This document shows positions 1-6,005 of a stretch of 8,675 nucleotides of DNA, one piece after another. Both the position numbers and the translations under genes were made by a program. Source of the DNA: Candidatus Izemoplasma sp. (GTDB taxonomy: Bacteria > Bacillota_I > Bacilli_A > Izemoplasmatales > Izemoplasmataceae). Positions within the stretch are counted from its first letter, which is position 1; each line of letters opens with the position of its first letter. A model generated the notes under the pieces. That model worked only from the letters and a program-made list of their open reading frames with translations, was not told the DNA's origin and made no database searches. The stretch is from assembly GCA_029939615.1 (NCBI GenBank), contig JAOZSP010000037.1, positions 1-8,675 on the forward strand. Direction: 5' to 3'.

Positions 1-1
1 A

Positions 2-214
2 AAAGATGAAATCAGTTGGGTGACAGGTCTAATTTTGCTTATTTTAAATTCTTATGCTAATTTTGATTTACGAAACATGGATGAAGCAAATGAAAGTGCA
101 AAAAAAGCGTTTATGCAATTATATATTGAAGACAAACCTGAAAAGTTTAATCATTTCAAAGTTTCTTTCGAAAAAAAATTCAATATAGAACTAGATAACT
201 TAATAAAATTGTAA
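2..214 (+). CDS. 3' end of an unidentified protein
   Basis: An open frame runs in from the left edge and ends with TAA at 212-214, leaving 70 visible codons. A GTG at 20-22 could be read as a start, but the frame is open before it (K-D-E-I-S-W) and no Shine-Dalgarno sequence precedes it, so I treat this as the tail of a longer gene. The visible part has a hydrophobic helix (TGLILLILNSYANF) followed by a charged, probably helical stretch rich in Lys, Glu and Asn. That would suit the ligand-binding half of a small regulator of the TetR type, but no diagnostic motif is visible and I do not recognise the family. A strong hairpin terminator follows immediately. Confidence 0.6.
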   Translation, partial: KDEISWVTGLILLILNSYANFDLRNMDEANESAKKAFMQLYIEDKPEKFNHFKVSFEKKFNIELDNLIKL

Positions 215-217
215 AAT

Positions 218-244
218 AAAAGCGCTGAACAACAGCGCTTTTTT
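218..244. terminator. Bidirectional rho-independent terminator
   Basis: A 10-bp stem (AAAAGCGCTG at 218-227 with CAGCGCTTTT at 233-242) closes a 5-base loop (AACAA). A T-run continues on the + strand to 244, and on the minus strand the stem is followed by TTTTATTTTA. It lies between the + strand gene ending at 214 and the minus-strand gene ending at 245, so it probably ends both transcripts. Confidence 0.9.
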
Positions 245-868
245 CTATGCTTGTTGATTCCTTTTGTAAAAATTGTAAAATGTTTGAAAAACATAGTACA
301 ACATTACAAGAAGCATACCAACTATGCTCATAATAAGCATATATTCATTAAGTACTTCCGAGTTAATCCCGTCTACAATATAGACTAAAAGGTACCCCCC
401 CAAAACATATCGCGGAAATCTTCCAAGAAACCCTGAAATCATAAATTTTTTAAAATTCATTTTGGATATTCCTGCTAAGAATACTACAATCGTGTATGGA
501 ACAGGTGTGAATGCTCCAAGTCCAACAGCTAGTACTCCCCATTTTTTAAACAAGTTTTGAGCTTTTTCTAAATTTTCTTCACTTGCCATAAATCGTAAAA
601 CTGGATACCCAAATTTCTTCCCTATAAAATATCCAAACCCAGAAGCAAGTACATTAAAGAAAACAACATTCAGTAAATATAAATACCAAGTGTCTGTATT
701 CAATTGAACTAAAGGATAATATATCACTTCTATTGGAGGAAGAATTAACAATACTTCCACAAATGTGTATATTGCTAGTCCAACATGACCAAGTGCTTCT
801 AGTATAAATATAATATCGTATATAAACCCCATAAATCCAGTTGTATTGTCAACTAATAAATAAATCAT
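245..868 (-). CDS. DedA/VTT (SNARE-associated) family membrane protein, YqaA-like
   Basis: This is a 207-residue integral membrane protein with about five hydrophobic segments (roughly 12-35, 36-50, 62-82, 110-132 and 176-198). Family features visible are an E-x5-PP-x-E pattern in the first re-entrant region (E38, P44, P45, E47), a Gly-rich segment near 77-88, the G-x-F-x-PVPYT motif at 118-126 and the GRFPRY basic motif at 149-154. These fit the VTT domain of the DedA superfamily. Some members act in lipid (undecaprenyl phosphate or phospholipid) flipping or proton-dependent envelope homeostasis, but the substrate of this subgroup is not known. The ATG is supported by AAAGAGGT about 7 bases upstream, a site overlapping the stop of the HPr frame 12 bases away, so it looks cotranscribed with 881-1486. 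The stop is TAG. Confidence 0.85.
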   Translation of the reverse strand: MIYLLVDNTTGFMGFIYDIIFILEALGHVGLAIYTFVEVLLILPPIEVIYYPLVQLNTDTWYLYLLNVVFFNVLASGFGYFIGKKFGYPVLRFMASEENLEKAQNLFKKWGVLAVGLGAFTPVPYTIVVFLAGISKMNFKKFMISGFLGRFPRYVLGGYLLVYIVDGINSEVLNEYMLIMSIVGMLLVMLYYVFQTFYNFYKRNQQA

Positions 869-880
869 ATAAATACCTCT

Positions 881-1141
881 TTATTTCATATTTAGCGCTG
901 AAATGAATTTTGAAATTTCCTTCATAGCTTGTATTTCATCTTCTCCTGAACATCTAATTGAAACTAAAGATCCACGAGAAATCCCTAAACTTAAAACACC
1001 AATAATTGATTTCATATCTATTGTTTTTCCATCGTAAATAATATGGATATCACTTTTAAACTGATTAGCTTTTCGTACTAACTCAGTAGCAGGACGAGCA
1101 TGAATTCCTTGTTAGTTTGCAATATTAAATTCCTTTTCCAT
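881..1141 (-). pseudogene. ptsH: HPr phosphocarrier, interrupted by an in-frame TAA
   Basis: Read from ATG at 1139-1141 to TAA at 881-883, this is a full-length HPr frame of 86 codons, but codon 10 is TAA (plus-strand TTA at 1112-1114). HPr carries phosphate from enzyme I to PTS EIIA domains and, through HPr kinase and its serine site, takes part in carbon control. After the stop come QGIHARPAT, with the active-site His at codon 14, and MKSIIGVLSL, with the regulatory Ser at codon 45, followed by the normal C-terminal helix to ...SALNMK. The residue before Q-G-I-H is often Glu or another polar residue, so GAA to TAA or CAA to TAA would explain the lesion. Nothing else has decayed. The ribosome site (GAAAGGTAG) overlaps the stop of the upstream gene. 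Re-initiation after the stop would lose beta strand 1 and has no good start codon. Either this is a recent nonsense mutation or it is a base error. Confidence 0.88.
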
Positions 1142-1147
1142 AAAAAT

Positions 1148-1486
1148 CTACCTTTCAATATAACTTTTTAGAATTTTAAAGATTTCATAGTTTTTTTCAT
1201 TACCACCATCAAAATAAAATTTTACTTTGTCTCCAACTATAGTTATTCCTAAAGCCCCGTTTTTATGTAATTTATTTGTATTAAATTTTGTAACATTCTT
1301 AAATACTATTACAATCTTATTTCTAATGAACTCTATTGTAATAATATTTGATTTGTCTAACAACTCAAATATTAATTCAAGATCATAATCTTTAGTTTTT
1401 ATCTTTTTATTCTTAAATACCATAAATAAAATTACAAGTAATACTACTACACCAAAAGCAATTAATAAATAATGATATAATTCCAT
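1148..1486 (-). CDS. Membrane-anchored PTS EIIB-like domain protein without cysteine
   Basis: The protein has 112 residues: one N-terminal membrane helix (about 5-24), a basic stop-transfer patch (KNKKIKTK, 25-32), then a cytoplasmic domain of about 80 residues. That domain reads like a glucose-family EIIB domain: an ELIFELLDKSNI helix, a strand pair in place of the usual D-x-C-x-T-R-L-R segment (TIEFIRNKIVIVFKN, 50-64), the characteristic GALGITIVGDKVKFYF stretch (77-92) and a final helix. The phospho-accepting cysteine is missing, and the whole protein has no Cys, so it cannot act as a normal phosphotransfer EIIB. Similar TM-plus-EIIB proteins occur in Mollicutes-like genomes, where their role is not defined. 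It lies directly upstream of the HPr frame (6-base gap), which supports a PTS-linked or sensory role. The start has AGAGGTGG about 6 bases upstream. The family call is from pattern only. Confidence 0.68.
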   Translation of the reverse strand: MELYHYLLIAFGVVVLLVILFMVFKNKKIKTKDYDLELIFELLDKSNIITIEFIRNKIVIVFKNVTKFNTNKLHKNGALGITIVGDKVKFYFDGGNEKNYEIFKILKSYIER

Positions 1487-1504
1487 ACTTCCACCTCTTG
1501 CATT

Positions 1505-1533
1505 ATTTTAACACAATTCATTTTATTTTGAAA
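1505..1533 (-). promoter_or_regulatory. Probable promoter for the EIIB-like/HPr/DedA group
   Basis: On the minus strand TTTCAA (1528-1533) and TAAAAT (1505-1510) are separated by 17 bases, a few bases before the ribosome site of the gene starting at 1486. The -35 is only partly consensus. The short leader leaves no room for a riboswitch. Confidence 0.45.
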
Positions 1534-1544
1534 TAAGATTAGAC

Positions 1545-1550
1545 TATAAT
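1545..1550 (+). promoter_or_regulatory. Candidate -10 element for the GNAT gene
   Basis: A perfect TATAAT lies 44 bases before the ATG at 1594. No convincing -35 is seen at 16-18 bases upstream (only T-rich sequence). A second TATAGT at 1556-1561 is an alternative. The element lies back to back with the minus-strand promoter at 1505-1533. Confidence 0.4.
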
Positions 1551-1593
1551 ATTGTTATAGTAATATAAAAATATTAATTCTAGAGGTGATTTT

Positions 1594-2007
1594 ATGAGAA
1601 TTGTTATTGCAAAAACACAAAAAGAGATTATTGATAATTTTTTAGTTCGTGGTGAAGTTTTTATTATCGAACAAAAAATAGAATGGGAAATTGAATTTGA
1701 TGGCAAAGATGAGGATTCCGTCTTATTTACAGCGTATATTGACAATAATGCGGTTGGTGCTGCTAGATTATATAATAATAAGGTAGGAAGAGTTGCTACT
1801 TTAAAAAAATATCGGAACCAAGGAATTGCTACATTTTTAATGAGTGCAATCGAAAAATATGCTGCAGATAACAGTATCTCAATGATTACTCTAAATGCAC
1901 AGTTATATATAAAAGATTTTTATGAGAATTTAGGATATATATCTGAAGGAGAAATATTTCAAGAGGCAGAGATTGATCATGTTAAGATGACAAAAAAAGT
2001 ATTATAA
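1594..2007 (+). CDS. GNAT family N-acetyltransferase (YjcF/ElaA-like)
   Basis: This 137-residue protein is a single GNAT domain, which transfers an acetyl group from acetyl-CoA to an amine. Matching features in order are the N-terminal VRGEVFIIEQKI segment (18-29), which resembles the R-x-VF-x3-EQ of the YjcF/ElaA subgroup; AVGAARLY (53-60); the acetyl-CoA binding motif with RNQGIAT (74-80); LNAQ (100-103); and the FYENLGY motif (109-115) before a final strand with EAEIDHVKM. The substrate cannot be told from sequence. It is a single gene between two minus-strand units. ATG at 1594 is supported by AGAGGTG at 6 bases. It ends with TAA just before a hairpin terminator. Confidence 0.88.
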   Translation: MRIVIAKTQKEIIDNFLVRGEVFIIEQKIEWEIEFDGKDEDSVLFTAYIDNNAVGAARLYNNKVGRVATLKKYRNQGIATFLMSAIEKYAADNSISMITLNAQLYIKDFYENLGYISEGEIFQEAEIDHVKMTKKVL

Positions 2008-2017
2008 GCAAAAAAAC

Positions 2018-2041
2018 AACGTTCAATTTGAGCGTTATTTT
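2018..2041. terminator. Bidirectional rho-independent terminator
   Basis: A 7-bp stem (2018-2024 AACGTTC with 2030-2036 GAGCGTT, one T-G wobble) has a 5-base loop. It is followed by ATTTT on the + strand and by GTTTTTTT on the minus strand. It separates the convergent GNAT and mgtE genes. The longer T-run is on the mgtE side. Confidence 0.8.
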
Positions 2042-3411
2042 CATAGTGTATTAACAATTAGAGTAGTTGCTAAAGAGAAATAAACAGTTAAAGCTAATAT
2101 ATCAACTACCATTGTAACAAAAGGTCCACTTGCTACAGCTGGATCAATTTTAAACGAGTTAATAATTATTGGTATTAAAGCTCCTGACAAAGTTGAAACA
2201 GTTAAACTAGCTAATATAGACAAACTAACTACTTCTGTTATTTTGAATGCTTCCGGAGTATTTGTTAATTGTAAGAAAGCATATGTTACCCCAAATAGAA
2301 TCACTCCTATTATTAGTCCATTTAAAAGCCCAGTTCCCACTTCTCTTATAAGGTGTTTTCTAATTTGTGTTTTACTTTCAAATTCATCATTATTAAGTCC
2401 TCTTACAGTAACCGCTAAAGACTGTGTACCTGTATTACCTGCCATACCTAAAATCATTGGCATAAATAATGCAATGGTTGGAATTTGTGTTAATGTACCT
2501 TCAAATTGAGCAATTATTGTTGATGTTAAAAACCCTAATACACTAAGTATCAAAAGCCAAGGCAATCTTTTCTTTGCACTCATCCAAATTGTTTCTGTAT
2601 CAGCATCAATTTCTACATCGCTAATCCCAGCAAGACGAGAATAATCCTCACTAGCTTCTTCTTCAATTACATCAACAATATCATCAATTGTAATTATTCC
2701 TAGCATACGATTAAGATGATCAACAACTGGTAAAGATGTAAAATCATAGTCTTTAAATATTTCAGCAACATCTTCTTGATCTATAGATGTATTAACTGAT
2801 ATAATACGAGAATTCATAATATCCTTCACATATTGTCCTTTTCTTGCGAGAATCATTTCACGTAAAGACAAAGTACCTACTAGAGTATTTTTAGAATCTG
2901 TAATATAAATCGTATATATTGTTTCAGCATCAATTGCTTGTTCTAATAGTTTTTTCATTGCTTGTTCAACACTGTCATTAATATCTATTTCGATATATTC
3001 AGTCGTCATTATTGATCCAGCTGTATCTTCTTTATACTGGAATAATGATTTTATTTTTTCTTGTTGCTCTTTATTCATTAAACGTAAATACCCTGCTCTT
3101 TCTTCTTTTGGCAAAGCAAGCATTATATCTACAGCATCATCTATATCAAGATCTTGAATAATATTGACAATAAAACGTGGTTTCATTTCTTCAAAAAATG
3201 CTAAAACATCTTCTATATCTAAATGACCTATAATTTGACTAATATCATGCCCTTCAAAAACAAGAAAAAATTTCGTTCTTTCTTCTTCATTCATTTCAAG
3301 TAATGCCTCACTTACTTCATAAGGGTGATATTCTAATATCTTTTGACGAATTTCTTTTTCGTTTAAGCTTCTAAGTAAATCGGTTATCTCTTGAATAAAT
3401 AGATTATCCAT
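2041..3411 (-). CDS. mgtE: Magnesium transporter MgtE
   Basis: MgtE is a homodimeric, Mg2+-gated Mg2+ channel of the cytoplasmic membrane. Read from the ATG at 3409-3411 it has 456 residues, normal for the family. Domain order is a helical N domain (about 1-125); two CBS domains (about 130-250), the second with SLPVVD and MLGIITIDDIVDVIEEE; then five membrane helices from about 280 to the end. Family marks are the M-P-M-I-L-G-M-A-G-N-T-G-T-Q-S segment in TM2 and VDILALTVYF in TM5, whose Asp corresponds to the pore Asp that binds Mg2+. The acidic N and CBS domains form the Mg2+ sensor. An in-frame GTG nine bases further upstream (3418-3420) abuts the AGGAGG and is unlikely to be the start. It stands alone, diverging from the pyrophosphatase gene. 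The stop is TGA, with a terminator just beyond. Confidence 0.96.
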   Translation of the reverse strand: MDNLFIQEITDLLRSLNEKEIRQKILEYHPYEVSEALLEMNEEERTKFFLVFEGHDISQIIGHLDIEDVLAFFEEMKPRFIVNIIQDLDIDDAVDIMLALPKEERAGYLRLMNKEQQEKIKSLFQYKEDTAGSIMTTEYIEIDINDSVEQAMKKLLEQAIDAETIYTIYITDSKNTLVGTLSLREMILARKGQYVKDIMNSRIISVNTSIDQEDVAEIFKDYDFTSLPVVDHLNRMLGIITIDDIVDVIEEEASEDYSRLAGISDVEIDADTETIWMSAKKRLPWLLILSVLGFLTSTIIAQFEGTLTQIPTIALFMPMILGMAGNTGTQSLAVTVRGLNNDEFESKTQIRKHLIREVGTGLLNGLIIGVILFGVTYAFLQLTNTPEAFKITEVVSLSILASLTVSTLSGALIPIIINSFKIDPAVASGPFVTMVVDILALTVYFSLATTLIVNTL

Positions 3412-3419
3412 ATTATTCA

Positions 3420-3425
3420 CCTCCT
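3420..3425 (-). promoter_or_regulatory. Ribosome binding site deciding the mgtE start
   Basis: The minus strand reads AGGAGG, then TGAATAAT, then ATG at 3411. The perfect site 8 bases before this ATG argues against the in-frame GTG at 3420, which would touch the site. Confidence 0.85.
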
Positions 3426-3462
3426 ATTTTTCCATTTAATTTTATCATATATATAAATTTTA

Positions 3463-3478
3463 ATCTATTAATATAGAT
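3463..3478. repeat. Short inverted repeat in the divergent mgtE/ppa region
   Basis: ATCTAT (3463-3468) and ATAGAT (3473-3478) are inverted around TAAT, 52 bases above the mgtE start and 40 bases before the ppa -35. It could be an operator, but in sequence this AT-rich a 6-bp arm may be chance. I see no M-box-like leader for mgtE. Confidence 0.3.
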
Positions 3479-3517
3479 ATTTCACAAAGTTATTACTCCA
3501 ATGTTTACTGTTTATAG

Positions 3518-3546
3518 TTGAAAAACTTGTCTTATCCATATATAAT
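3518..3546 (+). promoter_or_regulatory. SigmaA-type promoter for the ppa-OsmC pair
   Basis: TTGAAA (3518-3523), 17 bases, then TATAAT (3541-3546), followed by a leader of about 18 bases with GAAGG 7 bases before ATG. It is near consensus, so this unit is probably expressed constitutively and strongly. Confidence 0.8.
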
Positions 3547-3570
3547 GAGGAGCGGAAAGAAGGTAATATT

Positions 3571-4071
3571 ATGATAAAAAAAATATATGAAGCTATAATT
3601 GAAATACCAATGGGAACCAAAAACAAATATGAGATTGATAAAGAAAGACATATTATTAAATTAGACAGAGTACTATATTCTCCAATGACTTACCCTGCTG
3701 AATATGGATATATTGAAGAAACTTTAGCTTACGATAGTGATCCTTTAGATATATTAGTATTAGCAAGTAGTAAAACATTTCCAGGATGTCATGTTGACGC
3801 TCGTATCGTAGGATATTTAGATATGGTTGATAACGGTGAAAAAGATGAAAAAATTATTGCTGTAGTTGATAGTGATCCTCGTTTTTCACATATTAATGAA
3901 CTTGAAGATATTCAACAACATACTAAAAGAGAAATCAAACATTTTTTCAAAACATATAAAGACTTACAACAAAACAAAGTTGTAGAAGTATTTGATTTCC
4001 ATGATAAAATTGATGCATTAGAGTTGATTGAAAAGTGCAAAAAACGTTATATTGATGATAAGAAAAAATAA
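3571..4071 (+). CDS. ppa: Inorganic pyrophosphatase, family I
   Basis: This soluble cytoplasmic enzyme splits pyrophosphate to two phosphates with Mg2+, pulling biosynthetic reactions forward. At 166 residues it has typical bacterial family I length. The active-site pattern is visible in order: E-I-P-x-G near 11-15 with KYE (19-21), the Arg near 33, the PAEYGY segment (42-47), the signature DSDPLD (55-60) with three metal-binding Asp, then D87 and D92 with nearby Lys, and TYK (128-130). Most Bacilli and many Clostridia use the unrelated family II enzyme, so the family I form is mildly informative about lineage. ATG at 3571 has GAAGG 7 bases upstream. The next gene starts 13 bases after its TAA and is probably in the same transcript. 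Confidence 0.95.
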   Translation: MIKKIYEAIIEIPMGTKNKYEIDKERHIIKLDRVLYSPMTYPAEYGYIEETLAYDSDPLDILVLASSKTFPGCHVDARIVGYLDMVDNGEKDEKIIAVVDSDPRFSHINELEDIQQHTKREIKHFFKTYKDLQQNKVVEVFDFHDKIDALELIEKCKKRYIDDKKK

Positions 4072-4084
4072 GGAGAATTAGTTT

Positions 4085-4480
4085 ATGGCAAATCAAGTAA
4101 AATTAAACTTTAATAAAAAGCATGAAGGTGTATTATTATCACAAACTTCTAAAACAGATATAAGCTTTAAAGGAGAAGGTTTTGAACCATATGAATTATT
4201 TTTAGGAGGATATGCATCTTGTTTACATGCAACTTTTTTAGGAATAGCACGTAAAAAACGTATTGAGCTTACTGATGTTAATTATGACGTTTACGCTACT
4301 AAGCGTGAAGAGGTACCTACTACCATTAATTACGTAAAAACTACTTTTACATTCACTGGTGTTAAAGAAGAAAAGCAAAAGGCAACAATTAAATCAATGA
4401 AATTAGCTGAAAAATACTGTAGTATATCAGCACTAATAAATATGGTAGCAACAATGGAGTTTGAATATATATTTAAATAG
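4085..4480 (+). CDS. OsmC/Ohr family peroxide-related protein
   Basis: This 131-residue OsmC-like protein belongs to a family that includes thiol-dependent peroxidases acting on organic hydroperoxides with two Cys and a lipoyl or other thiol reductant. Both expected cysteines are present: C46 in PYELFLGGYASC (35-46), which starts the central helix, and C112 in EKYCSIS. A Glu (E37) lies before the first Cys as in many members. The sequence lacks an obvious Ohr-type N-terminal Arg motif, so it belongs to the broader YhfA/OsmC group and the peroxide substrate is not assured. AAGGAG lies 9 bases before the ATG. It is the second gene of the ppa unit, and its TAG overlaps the base of the terminator stem. 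Confidence 0.88.
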   Translation: MANQVKLNFNKKHEGVLLSQTSKTDISFKGEGFEPYELFLGGYASCLHATFLGIARKKRIELTDVNYDVYATKREEVPTTINYVKTTFTFTGVKEEKQKATIKSMKLAEKYCSISALINMVATMEFEYIFK

Positions 4481-4510
4481 AGACCTTTCCTTCAAACGGT
4501 CTCTTTTTTT
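4479..4510 (+). terminator. Rho-independent terminator of the ppa-OsmC unit
   Basis: A 7-bp stem (AGAGACC at 4479-4485 with GGTCTCT at 4498-4504) closes a 12-base loop and runs into seven T. It begins inside the stop codon of the OsmC gene. Confidence 0.9.
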
Positions 4511-4623
4511 ACGACAATAATGCATTCAAATGCTGAGTTTGTAAATTTTTTTTAACATGATATATACTTGTTACCTTTGACATCAGAACATTGAATATAA
4601 CAATAGACTGAAGAATTTAGAAA

Positions 4624-4638
4624 TCGTAATGATTACTT
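4624..4638. promoter_or_regulatory. Fur-family operator-like palindrome, closest to a Zur box
   Basis: TCGTAAT-G-ATTACTT has the 7-1-7 layout of Fur-family sites and matches 12 of the 14 half-site positions of the Bacillus Zur box (TCGTAAT-n-ATTACGA). The inner 11 bases, GTAATGATTAC, are a perfect inverted repeat. It lies 77 bases before the ATG of the broken gene at 4715, after the terminator of the previous unit. No confident promoter is placed beside it: a TTGACA at 4577-4582 has no well-spaced -10. Regulator identity is inferred from consensus only, and no zinc-related gene is visible here. Confidence 0.4.
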
Positions 4639-4714
4639 CATTTAATTACAACATAATCAAAGAAAACTCATCTTTTCTTGAGTATCATATATGTATATAT
4701 TTAGGAGGAGAACT

Positions 4715-5067
4715 ATGAAAATTATACCTATAGAATAAGACTTGAAAATAGATACATTATAATTGATGACAATACAGGTGAAATAATTGATGACGCTCAA
4801 GGATATGGTTACAAATCAAAAAAAAATGCATATTCCGCATATCATTATAAGTTTAAAGGAGGAAAAGAGAGTCATAAAAAATATCATACTTTTTGGAAAA
4901 ATCACAAAGATATATCAAATTTCATCAACGAATTTTATGATATTTGGATAAAAGAGATTAGTCTAGGTGAGATAACAGAATATGATTTACAAAAAGAAAT
5001 AAAAAACAAATTTAATATAAATATTTCGATACAACTATTACGACATTATGATTACACTTTCAAATAA
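4715..5067 (+). pseudogene. Unidentified small protein gene with a frameshift after the start codon
   Basis: An excellent ribosome site (AGGAGG at 4703-4708) precedes ATG at 4715, but that frame stops after seven codons (MKIIPIE, TAA at 4736-4738). The neighbouring frame is open from 4705 to TAA at 5065-5067 and has clear protein character, including IIIDDNTGEIIDDAQGYGYK, KKNAYSAYHYKFKGGK, two Trp and a regular charged C-terminal half. No ATG, GTG or TTG exists in that frame near its beginning. Adding one A to the AAAA after ATG joins them as M-K-N-Y-T-Y-R-I-R-L-E-N-R..., giving 117 codons. I recognise no family with certainty. The DD-x-QGYGYKS pattern looks like a conserved small hypothetical protein of Gram-positive bacteria, with no assigned function. 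It is either a recent frameshift or a homopolymer base error. Confidence 0.7.
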
Positions 5068-5121
5068 AGGTTTTATTATGTATTACTTATGAAATTTGTA
5101 CATAATATATATGTAAAATAT

Positions 5122-5171
5122 AAAAACGATATTTTCATAGTTGAAATCAATTATGTAAATATCGTTTTTTT
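5122..5171. terminator. Long bidirectional hairpin terminator
   Basis: A 13-bp outer stem (5122-5134 with 5157-5169), one T-T mismatch, then an 8-bp inner stem (5136-5143 with 5148-5155) closed by the tetraloop AAAT. T-runs flank it on both strands. It serves the + strand broken gene ending at 5067 and probably the minus-strand iron-sulfur operon ending at 5234. Confidence 0.88.
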
Positions 5172-5233
5172 CTCCAAATACTACTCTAGTTCCTACTAAG
5201 AGGTGCAACTAAACAACTGATTTTTTGCCCAGT

Positions 5234-5608
5234 TCAAGCTCTAACAATTGCGTTTTTTGGGCAAACCGCTGCGCATTTCATGCATCCTCTACAAAGTTCA
5301 GCATCAATTACAGCTTTTGAATTGCTCATTGATATTGCATTAAATGGACACGAATCGACACATACACTACATCCAAAACATAAATCTTCAATTACTTTTG
5401 CGATTCGAATAGAAGATTTTATTTTGCTAGTTGGATTAGAAATTGGGGATTCTTTTCTGCTAACCAGTTTTCCACATGAAGGACATATTGTATCTGTACA
5501 TTTCACTCGTCTTTGATGGGCGATTTCTGTTCCACAATGATTACAAATACAATTTCCACCATTTCCAAGTCCTCTTCCACCAACTTTTTGATTTTTATGC
5601 TGTTTCAA
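5234..5608 (-). CDS. Ferredoxin with two [4Fe-4S] motifs and a Cys/His-rich N-terminal segment
   Basis: This 124-residue protein is the last gene of the operon. The C-terminal half is a bacterial 2[4Fe-4S] ferredoxin: Cys 77, 80, 83 and 87 (CFGCSVCVDSCP) and Cys 106, 109, 112 and 116 (CRGCMKCAAVCP). The N-terminal half has a Gly-rich lead (GGRGLGNGG, 10-18), then C20, C22, C25, H31, C37, C42 and C45, with two CxxC-type knuckles resembling a zinc ribbon or an extra metal site. The two parts are joined by a Ser/Lys linker of about 25 residues. The start is TTG at 5606-5608, with GGTGAG about 7 bases before it and no in-frame ATG nearby. It overlaps the upstream gene by 14 bases. It probably passes electrons or metal to the NifX/ATPase partners (inference). 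The stop is TGA, with the shared terminator about 60 bases beyond. Confidence 0.85.
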   Translation of the reverse strand: MKQHKNQKVGGRGLGNGGNCICNHCGTEIAHQRRVKCTDTICPSCGKLVSRKESPISNPTSKIKSSIRIAKVIEDLCFGCSVCVDSCPFNAISMSNSKAVIDAELCRGCMKCAAVCPKNAIVRA

Positions 5609-6005
5609 ATACTCTCACCCCAGTCTCATTATTAATAACAATATATACATTCGGTTTTGTTTCTACTATTTCTTGTATATAGTTTATTTCATTCTTTATC
5701 ATTACTAAAGTTTTTTCAATTTCATCCTCTCTTATCACAACAGGTAAGAGATATTTTTTTACAGTTTTGATATTCAATCCAAATGTTCTATTCACTAACA
5801 TATCCACATGTTCCTTCTTGAGTAATTTTATGATTTTGATGCCTTTTGAAGGATCCGGATGAACATGGCTTTCTACATTATTTGTTATAGTTTTAATTAA
5901 TCTAATATCATTTTCATCGACACTATAAATATTATAATACTCAGCATCTCCAAAATGATCCTTTATTACATGGATTTTATCATCAGTTGCACAAGCTATG
6001 ATCAT
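5595..6005 (-). CDS. NifX/NifB-type dinitrogenase iron-molybdenum cofactor family protein (second copy)
   Basis: This 136-residue protein belongs to the family that includes NifX, the C-terminal part of NifB, and the Mo-Cu orange protein. The RNase H-like fold start is clear in MIIACATDD and DHFGDAEYYNIYSV (16-29). The middle differs from the first copy (7718-8077): the usual GASGQ-like loop is replaced by SHVHPDPSKGIKIIKLL, followed by VDMLVNRTFG. A further C-terminal part of about 45 residues ends in a strand-like YIVINNETGVRVF. Family members bind or carry metal clusters. Nothing shows nitrogenase here, so cluster chemistry is open. Its ATG shares bases with the TGA of the preceding ATPase gene (ATGA), a sign of translational coupling. 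Confidence 0.82.
   Translation of the reverse strand: MIIACATDDKIHVIKDHFGDAEYYNIYSVDENDIRLIKTITNNVESHVHPDPSKGIKIIKLLKKEHVDMLVNRTFGLNIKTVKKYLLPVVIREDEIEKTLVMIKNEINYIQEIVETKPNVYIVINNETGVRVFETA

Noticed and set aside
2243..2509. Open frame on the + strand inside mgtE
   Set aside because: It lies wholly within the well-supported MgtE coding region on the other strand, with no ribosome site and no protein character.
3421..3570. M-box or other Mg2+ riboswitch before mgtE
   Set aside because: The gap to the divergent gene is too short and holds the ppa promoter. I see no long structured leader.
5172..5236. TGA at the ferredoxin end read as Trp, extending the protein
   Set aside because: The last residues before TGA (CPKNAIVRA) are a natural ferredoxin end. 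Trp is TGG in the proteins I checked here, and the ATGA junction at 6002-6005 shows TGA acting as a stop.
5280..5682. Open + strand frames opposite the ferredoxin and NifX genes
   Set aside because: They are antisense shadows of confidently identified genes. Their composition reflects reverse-complemented Cys and Lys codons.
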